Assembly (NCBI GenBank): GCA_018063485.1
Contig: JAGPBG010000188.1
Coordinates: 1 to 5,276 of the forward strand
Origin: Cypionkella sp.
Lineage (GTDB): Bacteria; Pseudomonadota; Alphaproteobacteria; Rhodobacterales; Rhodobacteraceae
Direction: 5' to 3'
Length of the DNA stretch: 5,276 nt
Shown here: positions 1-5,276 of the stretch, piece by piece
Layout: every line of letters starts with the position of its first letter
Numbering within the stretch: the stretch's first letter is position 1
Translations under genes and position numbers: made by a program
Notes under the pieces: model-generated
What the model was told of the DNA's origin: nothing
The model's database searches: none
What the model saw: only the letters and a program-made list of their open reading frames with translations

Positions 1-529
1 TCGCAACGGCGTTGCTGTTTTTCACGCCCGGCGACCATTCATCCGGGGCCAAATGATGCCGGGCAAGATATGCCAGTGCCTCGGCATGGGGCGCAGGGTC
101 TGCGCCGACAAAGGACGAGCAGCCAAACAACAGCCTTATCCCCCTGTCATCGACGATTCGCGTCATGGCAGCCCAGGCAATGCGCAAAACGTCGGGGTCA
201 TGCACTGCGGGGTTCAGACAAAACCGACCCAGCTCCAGCATCGGACCGGCAAAGTCGGTCAAACGGGTCAGGTCATAGAATTGCGCGGAATAGCTGCTCA
301 GGATCGTAGCACCGCCAGCAAGCGGCAAGAGGCGATAGCAACACAGCAGATCTGCACCGGCCCCTTCGATCAAGACATGCAGGCAACGCGAGTCAAAAGC
401 ATCAGCATCGCCAGCAACTGCGGTCGGCGGCGCTTTTGCGCGAAACACCTGCTGGCGCAGGGCTTGGCTGCGGGCCATGTCTTGCGCCGTCTGCGCAAGC
501 CGCGCCCGATAGGGGCCAAGGCTCAGCAT
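1..529 (-). CDS. olsB: OlsB-type L-ornithine N(alpha)-acyltransferase, GNAT-like (partial, C-terminus beyond left edge)
   Basis: Reverse-strand frame starting at the ATG at 529-527 stays open for 176 codons to the window edge, so the C-terminal part is missing (family members are around 250 residues or more). The family transfers a 3-hydroxyacyl chain from acyl-ACP to the alpha-amino group of ornithine, giving lyso-ornithine lipid, at the inner face of the cytoplasmic membrane. Visible support: an N-terminal segment with LRQQVFR (24-30), a DSRCLHVLIE strand (46-55), SAQFYDL (81-87), the hallmark ELGRFCLNP (99-107) followed by DPDVLRIAW (111-119), and LFGCSSFVGADP (134-145), all in the order expected for OlsB/hemolysin-like acyltransferases. 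The start is preceded by AGG six bases upstream, a weak ribosome site. It lies 44 bp after bamE on the same strand, so co-transcription is likely. The acyl-chain partner OlsA often sits nearby in relatives; it could lie beyond the edge, which is inference. Substrate assignment is by family only. Confidence 0.88.
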   Translation of the reverse strand, partial: MLSLGPYRARLAQTAQDMARSQALRQQVFRAKAPPTAVAGDADAFDSRCLHVLIEGAGADLLCCYRLLPLAGGATILSSYSAQFYDLTRLTDFAGPMLELGRFCLNPAVHDPDVLRIAWAAMTRIVDDRGIRLLFGCSSFVGADPAPHAEALAYLARHHLAPDEWSPGVKNSNAVA

Positions 530-573
530 CGGATACCTGCCAAATCGAGCCCGAACCCCGTTCCTGCCATGGT

Positions 574-1038
574 CTATTTCAAGAGTTGGTCGGCGCTCAG
601 GCGGCCAATCGAGCCGAAGAGTTGCTTGAGAAAGCTCAACCCCTTGATATTGCTGTCAGTAACCCGGCGCGACAGTGGCACGATTCGGCCCTTTTCAAGC
701 CCGAATCGCTCAATGTTCTCAACCACCCCTTGCTCGGTGAAGGAGATCGCCACAACCTGACGGTCCTCTTCCTTGGGGGGCATCGCACCGAAATGCTTCC
801 AACGGCTTTGCACATAATACCAACCGACATCGTTCAACAGGCCCGAGGTCGAGGGGCGACCAATGGTTGCACCCACGGTTTCACGGGTGTCTTTGCCCAC
901 TTCGATCAGGGCGAGTTCCTCATCAGACGGAACATAGCCGTGGTTGACATAAACCGCTGAACAGGCGGCCAGCGGCACCATGACTGCCGCCAGAAGCAAG
1001 CCCGCCATCCGGCGACGTGTAAAACCCGGTCCCGTCAT
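574..1038 (-). CDS. bamE: Outer membrane protein assembly factor BamE (SmpA/OmlA family lipoprotein)
   Basis: Encodes a 154-residue lipoprotein of the SmpA/OmlA fold, an accessory subunit of the BAM complex that inserts beta-barrel proteins into the outer membrane. The N-terminus shows a classical lipoprotein signal: basic TRRR (7-10), a hydrophobic core (about 11-23) and the lipobox LAAC with the lipidated cysteine at residue 26. The mature part holds the family pattern: NHGYVPSDEELALIEVGKDT, then VGATIGRPSTSG, WYYVQSRW, and a VVAISFTEQGVVENIERFGLEKGR strand block. An in-frame ATG at 1122 would add 28 residues, but the start at 1038 places the signal peptide at the very N-terminus and has a purine-rich ribosome site just upstream. 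It is transcribed divergently from the DUF177-rpmF side and is followed by olsB 44 bp on. The C-terminus (SFLKQLFGSIGRLSADQLLK) extends beyond the core fold, as is common in alphaproteobacterial members. The role in BAM is inferred from family. Confidence 0.9.
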   Translation of the reverse strand: MTGPGFTRRRMAGLLLAAVMVPLAACSAVYVNHGYVPSDEELALIEVGKDTRETVGATIGRPSTSGLLNDVGWYYVQSRWKHFGAMPPKEEDRQVVAISFTEQGVVENIERFGLEKGRIVPLSRRVTDSNIKGLSFLKQLFGSIGRLSADQLLK

Positions 1039-1044
1039 GTCCAC

Positions 1045-1050
1045 CCTCTT
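1045..1050 (-). promoter_or_regulatory. Ribosome binding site deciding the bamE start
   Basis: On the reverse strand the sequence reads AAGAGGGTGGAC directly before the ATG at 1038. GAGG lies six bases from the start codon, a normal spacing. This supports 1038 over the longer in-frame ATG at 1122, which would bury the lipoprotein signal peptide. Confidence 0.65.
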
Positions 1051-1099
1051 GCCCACGTCCTGCCTGCACGGGTCTTGCACCCTGTCTACAGTCTTTTCC

Positions 1100-1128
1100 T
1101 TGCCAGCGCCTTTTTGCGGCACTATCGC
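1100..1128 (+). promoter_or_regulatory. Weak sigma-70-like promoter candidate for the DUF177 gene
   Basis: TTGCCA (1100-1105, five of six to the -35 consensus) is separated by 17 bases from TATCGC (1123-1128), which keeps only the TAT of the -10 box. The predicted start would be near 1135, inside the palindrome at 1132-1144, giving a leader of about 120 bases. The -10 match is poor, so this is a candidate only. Confidence 0.25.
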
Positions 1129-1244
1129 ACATCAACCCTGTTGAACCGTTACCGGCCCTTGCTTTGGCTTACAGAAGGTCGCGTCACTGTTCAAGAAAGT
1201 AACGCGCGGCGATGGTGGTTCACCGTGACACCGTGCCGAGATCG

Positions 1245-1250
1245 AAAGGA
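1245..1250 (+). promoter_or_regulatory. Ribosome binding site deciding the DUF177 start
   Basis: AAAGGA lies seven bases before the ATG at 1258. It is a strong Shine-Dalgarno match and shows that translation begins at 1258 rather than at the upstream in-frame ATG at 1075. Confidence 0.8.
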
Positions 1251-1257
1251 ATTTGTC

Positions 1258-1842
1258 ATGACCGATGCCAACGGGCCGCAACTAGACGCCGGCAGCCTGC
1301 CCTCGATGCCCTATCGGGTGGCCAAACTCGGGTCGCGCAAAGCCACGCACTTTCGGTTTGCCCCCGAGGCCAGGGACCGTGACTTGATCGCCACATCCCT
1401 TGGCCTTCAAGATCTTCCCCGCCTGGAACTGGTGGGCGAGATTATCCCCGTGGGCCGACATGATTACAAACTGACCGCGCAGCTTTCGGCCCGCGTTGTG
1501 CAATCTTGTGTCATCAGCCTGATGCCCGTGCCCTCAAATCTGGCCGAAGCCATCACGCGCAGCTATATCCGGGATTATCAAACCCCCGAGGGCGATGAAA
1601 TGGAATTGCCGGCAGATGATGACTCCGAACCCTTACCCGATGTGATCGACATTGCGGCCATAGCGATAGAGGCGCTGACCCTGGCCCTGCCGCTTTACCC
1701 GCGCGCCAAGGGTGCCGAACTCAAGACCACCGAATATGCCCCGCCCGGAGCAGAACCGATCCGAGAAAGCGATCTTAAACCCTTTGCGGGCTTGGCAGGA
1801 CTATCGGCAAGCCTTAAAGCCAAGGACGAGTCGCAGAATTAG
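1258..1842 (+). CDS. DUF177 / YceD-family protein (large-subunit rRNA accumulation protein)
   Basis: A 194-residue cytoplasmic protein of the YceD/DUF177 family. Members are linked to accumulation of 23S rRNA, based mainly on work on chloroplast and E. coli relatives; the biochemical activity is not settled. Support: the central VVQSCVISLMPVP block (80-92), the acidic linker (111-124), and the C-terminal signature EPLPDVIDIAAIAIEALTLALPLYPR (124-149), which matches the usual 'E-x-IDLxxIxxExLxLALPxYPR' ending, followed by a short charged tail. The only cysteine is Cys84, so no CxxC-type metal site is present. The start at 1258 is chosen because of a strong AAAGGA ribosome site and because family homology begins after it. 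It lies 173 bp upstream of rpmF; in many bacteria yceD and rpmF are adjacent and co-transcribed, fitting a role in large ribosomal subunit biogenesis. Here the gap is wide enough to hold a separate rpmF promoter. Confidence 0.88.
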   Translation: MTDANGPQLDAGSLPSMPYRVAKLGSRKATHFRFAPEARDRDLIATSLGLQDLPRLELVGEIIPVGRHDYKLTAQLSARVVQSCVISLMPVPSNLAEAITRSYIRDYQTPEGDEMELPADDDSEPLPDVIDIAAIAIEALTLALPLYPRAKGAELKTTEYAPPGAEPIRESDLKPFAGLAGLSASLKAKDESQN

Positions 1843-1882
1843 GTCGGTTTCGGGCAAGTTCTGCAAGTCCTTAGAAAGGGGC

Positions 1883-1910
1883 TTGCACCCAGCAAGAATC
1901 CGGCTATGTT
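1883..1910 (+). promoter_or_regulatory. Candidate promoter for rpmF-plsX-fabH
   Basis: In the 173-bp gap after the DUF177 gene, TTGCAC (1883-1888) is followed after 16 bases by TATGTT (1905-1910). Initiation would be near 1917 with a leader of roughly 100 bases before rpmF. The -35 box overlaps an inverted repeat CTTGC-ACCCA-GCAAG (1882-1896). The box matches are moderate, so read-through from the upstream gene remains possible. Confidence 0.4.
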
Positions 1911-1983
1911 CCGCGCCTCATTCACAGGCTGCGATGCGGCTTGTCCTGTATTGGGCAAGTAGCTGATCAGCAATAGAAAATCC

Positions 1984-1996
1984 GGGGCCTGTCCCC
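1984..1996 (+). promoter_or_regulatory. Small GC hairpin in the rpmF leader
   Basis: GGGG-CCTGT-CCCC can form a four-pair all-GC stem with a five-base loop, ending eight bases before the rpmF GAGG ribosome site (2005-2008). No U-run follows, so it is not an intrinsic terminator. It might affect translation initiation of L32, but such a short stem may be chance. Confidence 0.25.
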
Positions 1997-2015
1997 CAGT
2001 TATCGAGGTCGAGAC

Positions 2016-2222
2016 ATGGCTGTCCCGCAGAACCGCACCACCAAATCGCGCCGCAACATGCGCCGGGCGCATGACGCTCTGGTCGCCGGCAATCCCAATG
2101 AATGCTCGAACTGCGGCGAATTGAAGCGCCCACATCATGTTTGCCCGTCTTGTGGTCACTATGATTCCCGCGAAGTTGTTGCCGTGGCGCAGGCCAGCGA
2201 TGTTGACGAGGACGCGGCGTAA
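2016..2222 (+). CDS. rpmF: 50S ribosomal protein L32 (bL32), zinc-binding form
   Basis: A 68-residue bL32, a structural protein of the large ribosomal subunit. The start [19 protein letters not shown] is the conserved basic N-terminus of the family. A four-cysteine zinc site is complete: Cys30-x-x-Cys33 and Cys43-x-x-Cys46, within [21 protein letters not shown]. The length is typical, and the acidic tail (DVDEDAA) is a common alphaproteobacterial variation. The ribosome site GAGG (2005-2008) sits seven bases before the ATG. Because all four cysteines are present this is the zinc-containing version, not the cysteine-free paralog some bacteria use under zinc shortage. It lies just 23 bp before plsX, so the two are almost certainly on one transcript, the classical rpmF-plsX-fabH arrangement. 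Confidence 0.97.
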   Translation: MAVPQNRTTKSRRNMRRAHDALVAGNPNECSNCGELKRPHHVCPSCGHYDSREVVAVAQASDVDEDAA

Positions 2223-2245
2223 GCCGCGCCACGCACGCCTGACCA

Positions 2246-3355
2246 ATGGTCAGCGGAACCGATAGCCCGACCCTTGCAGGCGTGCCGCGCACGGTGATTT
2301 CCATCGACGCGATGGGCGGTGATCGCGGTGCGGCAACGGTTGTTGCCGGTCTGGCGCTGTGCGCCAAGGCACATCCAGCGGCGCATTTCGTGCTGCACGG
2401 CGATCAGGCAGAACTGTCGCGGCTTCTGGCCAAGCACCCTGAAATCGCTGATCGGATCACCCTGCGCCACGCCGACCGCGTGGTCACAATGCAGGACAAA
2501 CCCAGTCAGGTGATGCGCCACGGCGAAGGCACGTCAATGTGGTCTTGCATCGATTCGGTGAAATCGGGCGAGTCTGGTGCGGCAGTGTCTTGCGGCAACA
2601 CCGGTGCATTGATGGCGATTTCGATGATCCGCCTGCGCAAACTGCCCGGCGTGAACCGCCCCGCCATTGCCTGCCTTTGGCCTTCGCGCAATCCCGGCGG
2701 CTTCAATCTGATGCTCGACGTTGGCGCCGACATCAAGGCCGAGGCCGATGATCTGTTGCAATTTGCGGCCATGGGTGCCTCTTACGCCCGCAATGGTCTG
2801 AACATCTCTCACCCGCGCGTTGGCCTGCTGAATGTCGGCACCGAAGAGCACAAGGGCCGGGCCGAGTTGAAACTCGCCCATGCCAAACTCGCCCTTGCTG
2901 CCGAGGTTGGCTCTTATGATTTTGTCGGCTTTGTCGAAGGCGGCGATATTCCTTCTGATCGTGTCGATGTGATCGTCACCGACGGCTTCACCGGCAACAT
3001 TGCGTTGAAGACCGGCGAGGGCACCGCCAAGTTGATTTCCGATTTCCTGCGACAGGAATTCAAATCCAGCCTGATCTCGCGCCTTGCCGCAGTTCTGGCG
3101 CTTATCCCCTTGAAGCGGCTGCAAAAACGCATTGATCCGCGCCGCGTCAACGGGGGGGTGTTTCTGGGGTTGAATGGCACCGTGGTGAAATCGCATGGCT
3201 CTGCCGATGCCACCGGGGTTGCCGCAGCCATCAGCCTTGCGATCCAACTGGTTGGGGCGGACTTTTTGCAACGCCTTGCTGCGCGGGTTGCATCGGCGGG
3301 ATTGGCGGGGCAGGATGTGGTCTCGATTGGGGTGGAAGCAGGAACCACAGAATGA
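2246..3355 (+). CDS. plsX: Phosphate acyltransferase PlsX (acyl-ACP:phosphate acyltransferase)
   Basis: A 369-residue peripheral membrane enzyme that converts acyl-ACP and phosphate into acyl-phosphate, the donor for PlsY in phosphatidic acid synthesis. Family hallmarks in order: SIDAMGGD (19-26), GNTGALMA (117-124), MLDVGAD (156-162), [11 protein letters not shown] (around 195-205), [10 protein letters not shown], the long [19 protein letters not shown] block (around 241-259) and [15 protein letters not shown] near residues 308-322. It is somewhat longer than many homologs, partly through about 16 non-conserved residues before the first strand. The assigned ATG at 2246 has no recognisable Shine-Dalgarno sequence; GTG codons at 2282 and 2294 are in frame but are no better served. 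Translation may therefore depend on coupling to rpmF, whose stop lies 23 bp upstream. The stop overlaps the fabH start by 4 bp. Confidence 0.96.
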   Translation: MVSGTDSPTLAGVPRTVISIDAMGGDRGAATVVAGLALCAKAHPAAHFVLHGDQAELSRLLAKHPEIADRITLRHADRVVTMQDKPSQVMRHGEGTSMWSCIDSVKSGESGAAVSCGNTGALMAISMIRLRKLPGVNRPAIACLWPSRNPGGFNLMLDVGADIKAEADDLLQFAAMGASYARNGLNISHPRVGLLNVGTEEHKGRAELKLAHAKLALAAEVGSYDFVGFVEGGDIPSDRVDVIVTDGFTGNIALKTGEGTAKLISDFLRQEFKSSLISRLAAVLALIPLKRLQKRIDPRRVNGGVFLGLNGTVVKSHGSADATGVAAAISLAIQLVGADFLQRLAARVASAGLAGQDVVSIGVEAGTTE

Positions 3356-4323
3356 CAATACGCGCTGTGGTCAAAGGCGTTGGGCATTATCTGCCCGAGC
3401 GGGTTGTGGCCAATGCCGATCTTGAATCGCTTGTTGAAACCTCGGACGAATGGATTCGCAGCCGTTCCGGGATCGAGCGGCGCCATTTCGCAGCCGTTGG
3501 CCAAACCACCTCCGATCTTGGCACCCGCGCCGCTCTTGCAGCCCTTGCCGATGCCGGGCTGCAAGCTGATGACATTGATGCAATCATCGTCGCCACCTCC
3601 ACCGCCGATCTGACCTTTCCCTCTACCGCCACGATGATCCAGGGCGCGCTGGGCATGACGCGCGGTTTTGCCTTTGATCTGCAAGCCGTCTGTGCGGGAT
3701 TCGTTTATGCGCTGACCACCGCCAACGCGCTGATTGTCACCGGACAGGCCAAACGCGTGCTGGTGATCGGAGCCGAAACATTCTCGCGGCTGATGGATTG
3801 GACCGACCGCTCCACCTGCGTCTTGTTCGGCGACGGGGCCGGCGCGCTGGTGCTTGAAGCCTCAGAGGGCACCGGCAGCACCGATGATCGCGGCATTCTG
3901 GCCACCGATCTCAACAGCGATGGCCGCTACAAGGACATCCTTTACGTCGATGGCGGTACCTCGACCGGGACGATCGGGCACTTGCGCATGGAGGGCAAAG
4001 AGGTATTCCGCCATGCCATTGAAAAACTTGCACAAACTGCCCATACCTGCTTGGAGAAAATCGGGCTGAATGGCGGTGATGTCGATTGGATTGTGCCACA
4101 TCAGGCCAATTTGCGCATCATCGAGGGCACTGCCAAACGCATGCAGGTTCCAATGGAGCGCGTGGTTGTTACCGTGCAGGATCACGGCAATACCTCGGCC
4201 GCGTCAATTCCTCTGGCGCTATCGGTCGGGCGCGACCGGGGGCAGATCAAACCCGGCGATCTGATCGTCACCGAGGCTATCGGCGGCGGCCTGGCCTGGG
4301 GCTCGGTGGTTTTGCGTTGGTGA
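3352..4323 (+). CDS. fabH: Beta-ketoacyl-ACP synthase III (FabH)
   Basis: A 323-residue cytoplasmic condensing enzyme that starts type II fatty-acid synthesis by joining a short acyl-CoA (usually acetyl-CoA) with malonyl-ACP. The full catalytic triad is present: Cys114 in DLQAVCAGF, His250 in [10 protein letters not shown] and Asn280 in HGNTSAAS. Other family landmarks are [14 protein letters not shown] (31-44), [12 protein letters not shown] (82-93), [11 protein letters not shown] (158-168) and the C-terminal [16 protein letters not shown]. Length matches the family. The ATG overlaps the plsX stop as ATGA, and AGGA (3340-3343) sits eight bases upstream, so translation is probably coupled to plsX. 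PlsX draws on the acyl-ACP pool that FabH initiates, so the pairing links fatty-acid initiation to phospholipid demand. Chain-length preference for the primer cannot be told from this sequence. Confidence 0.97.
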   Translation: MTIRAVVKGVGHYLPERVVANADLESLVETSDEWIRSRSGIERRHFAAVGQTTSDLGTRAALAALADAGLQADDIDAIIVATSTADLTFPSTATMIQGALGMTRGFAFDLQAVCAGFVYALTTANALIVTGQAKRVLVIGAETFSRLMDWTDRSTCVLFGDGAGALVLEASEGTGSTDDRGILATDLNSDGRYKDILYVDGGTSTGTIGHLRMEGKEVFRHAIEKLAQTAHTCLEKIGLNGGDVDWIVPHQANLRIIEGTAKRMQVPMERVVVTVQDHGNTSAASIPLALSVGRDRGQIKPGDLIVTEAIGGGLAWGSVVLRW

Positions 4324-4370
4324 AGCATCGGCAACAATCTGAATAAAGAACACCTGCCAAGCCACTGTTA

Positions 4371-4399
4371 TTGACTCGCAATTCTATCCCGCGCATGCT
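4371..4399 (+). promoter_or_regulatory. ihfA: Candidate promoter for ihfA
   Basis: In the 99-bp gap between fabH and ihfA, TTGACT (4371-4376, five of six to the -35 consensus) is followed after 17 bases by CATGCT (4394-4399), a weaker -10 box. The start would be close to 4406, leaving a short leader of under 20 bases that still includes the ribosome site. No terminator hairpin with a T-run is seen after fabH, so read-through from the upstream operon may add to ihfA expression. Confidence 0.5.
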
Positions 4400-4422
4400 G
4401 CACGAAAATCCGGGGGGATGAA

Positions 4423-4725
4423 ATGAGTGAAAAGACATTGACGCGCATGGATCTGAGCGAGGCCGTCTTTCGCGAAGTGGGCCTGTCGCGCAACGAATCC
4501 GCCACTTTGGTCGAATCGGTTTTGCAACACATGTCGGATGCGCTGGCTTCGGGTGATGCGGTGAAAATCTCGTCCTTTGGCACGTTTTCGGTCCGCGACA
4601 AGACCGCGCGCGTTGGTCGCAACCCGAAAACCGGCGATGAGGTTCCGATCTCGCCGCGCCGCGTGCTGACGTTCCGCCCGTCGCATCTGATGAAAGACCG
4701 CGTTGCCGCTGGCAAAAAGCGATAG
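4423..4725 (+). CDS. ihfA: Integration host factor subunit alpha
   Basis: A 100-residue subunit of the heterodimeric, DNA-bending protein IHF, which acts with IHF-beta in transcription, replication and recombination. It begins [22 protein letters not shown] (5-26), the helical dimerisation part. It continues with [14 protein letters not shown] (47-60) and the beta-arm motif VGRNPKTG (64-71), whose proline intercalates in the DNA minor groove. It ends [21 protein letters not shown], which separates IHF-alpha from HU and from IHF-beta. The length is typical. A GGGGGGAT stretch (4412-4419) provides the ribosome site about five bases before the ATG. An ATG at 4418 lies in another frame and stops after two codons. 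The regulator gene begins 13 bp after the stop, so the two are probably co-transcribed. Confidence 0.96.
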   Translation: MSEKTLTRMDLSEAVFREVGLSRNESATLVESVLQHMSDALASGDAVKISSFGTFSVRDKTARVGRNPKTGDEVPISPRRVLTFRPSHLMKDRVAAGKKR

Positions 4726-4738
4726 GTGCGCATAGCGG

Positions 4739-5276
4739 ATGGACAAATCTCCTGATGCCTTCCGCACCATCAGCGAAGTGGCCGAAGTTCTCGATACACC
4801 GGCGCATGTGCTGCGGTTCTGGGAAAGCCGCTTTCCACAAATCCGCCCGGTCAAACGGGCAGGCGGGCGGCGCTATTACCGCCCCAATGATGTGGCATTG
4901 CTCAGCGGCATCAAGAGATTGTTGCATGATGATGGCATGACCATCCGTGGCGTTCAAAAAGTGCTGCGCGAACAGGGCGTACGCCATGTCGCAGGGCTGT
5001 CGGGCGATGATCACTCTGCAATGATCGAAGAGGATGCCGAGGCAGCCCTTGGTGCAGCCCTCAAGAGTTTTGCCACTCCTGACCCCACGCCCCTGCCCGC
5101 CGTCGAGGTGGAATCGGCGCAAGTGGTGGTGCTGGAGACCGCCTTGCGGCGTGCGCCCCAAAGAAAACCGGCTCCCGACAGCCCGTCTTTGTTCGATGGA
5201 ATTGAACTGGGGCCAACGGCGCCAGAAACTCCGATCGCGGTTGAGGCAGATGACGCCCTTGGGCAGCAGACCGAGG
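4739..5276 (+). CDS. MerR-family transcriptional regulator (partial, C-terminus beyond right edge)
   Basis: Open for 179 codons from the ATG at 4739 to the window edge. The N-terminus is a MerR-type winged helix: [25 protein letters not shown] (9-33) forms the helix-turn-helix, [14 protein letters not shown] (42-55) the wing and following helix, and [24 protein letters not shown] (58-81) the second helical pair. From about residue 84 the sequence becomes acidic and then proline/alanine-rich, looking like a disordered linker. No cysteine occurs anywhere in the visible part, so a metal- or redox-sensing role like that of MerR, CueR or SoxR is unlikely. The effector is unknown. This protein type follows ihfA in many alphaproteobacteria, and the 13-bp gap suggests one transcript. 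The ribosome site is poor: the AGG overlapping the ihfA stop is about 12 bases away, so coupling to ihfA translation is possible. Confidence 0.88.
   Translation, partial: MDKSPDAFRTISEVAEVLDTPAHVLRFWESRFPQIRPVKRAGGRRYYRPNDVALLSGIKRLLHDDGMTIRGVQKVLREQGVRHVAGLSGDDHSAMIEEDAEAALGAALKSFATPDPTPLPAVEVESAQVVVLETALRRAPQRKPAPDSPSLFDGIELGPTAPETPIAVEADDALGQQTE

Larger units (their letters stand above)
1039..1257. other. Divergent intergenic region between bamE and the DUF177 gene
   Basis: This 219-bp gap must carry the promoters for the leftward bamE-olsB unit and the rightward DUF177 gene. I see no convincing gene in it. The rightward open frame from 1075 into the DUF177 gene has no good ribosome site and does not resemble the family N-terminus. 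A perfect 5-bp-arm palindrome with a 3-base centre lies at 1132-1144 (TCAAC CCT GTTGA). On the reverse strand I could not find a -35/-10 pair good enough to assign to bamE. Confidence 0.6.

Noticed and set aside
526..570. 15-codon minus-strand reading frame from the ATG at 570, overlapping the olsB start
   Set aside because: It could be a leader peptide coupling olsB to bamE, but it has no clear ribosome site and no notable composition.
637..649. Perfect match to the IHF core consensus (reverse orientation, CAACCCCTTGATA)
   Set aside because: It lies inside the bamE coding region, and one such 13-base match on either strand is not surprising in about 5 kb.
53..960. Long plus-strand open frames (53-760 and 436-960) opposite olsB and bamE
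   Set aside because: They lie antisense to two genes with clear family motifs, lack ribosome sites and recognisable domains, and are expected by chance in GC-rich coding DNA.
1075..1257. Upstream extension of the DUF177 gene to the ATG at 1075
   Set aside because: The extra 61 residues do not resemble the family and the strong AAAGGA site points to 1258.
1789..1813. Inverted repeat GGCTTG ... CAAGCC near the end of the DUF177 gene
   Set aside because: It lies within the coding sequence, has a 13-base loop and no T-run after it, so it is not a credible terminator.
2534..3358. 274-codon minus-strand open frame opposite plsX
   Set aside because: Complementary to the highly conserved PlsX coding sequence; its translation resembles no family I know and is rich in Arg, Gly, His and Gln as antisense frames usually are.
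4277..5161. 294-codon minus-strand open frame across ihfA and the MerR gene
   Set aside because: It spans two well-supported plus-strand genes and the gap between fabH and ihfA, with no protein motif of its own.

Overview
The window looks like core chromosome of an alphaproteobacterium, most likely in the Rhodobacterales/Rhodobacteraceae. That placement rests on three things: the gene order DUF177 - rpmF - plsX - fabH - ihfA - merR-type regulator, protein sequences of the type I know from that group (zinc-form L32, IHF-alpha, an OlsB-type acyltransferase), and GC-rich codon use. It is family-level recognition from memory, not a database result.

Left part, minus strand (1-1038): a BamE-type outer-membrane lipoprotein gene is followed after 44 bp by an OlsB-type acyltransferase gene that runs off the left edge. 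The two are probably one transcription unit. OlsB is too long to be missed but has no stop inside the window, so its frame is only found by reading the reverse strand from 529.

Centre (1039-1257): a 219-bp divergent intergenic region separates bamE from the rightward genes. It contains a weak promoter candidate and a small palindrome.

Right part, plus strand (1258-5276): DUF177/YceD, a 173-bp gap with a candidate rpmF promoter, then rpmF (ribosomal protein L32), plsX (acyl-phosphate synthesis), fabH (beta-ketoacyl-ACP synthase III, overlapping plsX by 4 bp), a 99-bp gap with a fairly good promoter candidate, ihfA, and 13 bp later a MerR-family regulator cut by the right edge.

The genes combine large ribosomal subunit biogenesis (YceD, L32), initiation of fatty-acid and phospholipid synthesis (PlsX, FabH), envelope building (BamE, ornithine-lipid OlsB) and nucleoid/regulatory functions (IHF-alpha, MerR-type). 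All reading frames appear intact, and I see no mobile elements, CRISPR, rRNA or tRNA. I do not find a convincing undescribed system; the findings are modest regulatory or contextual points.
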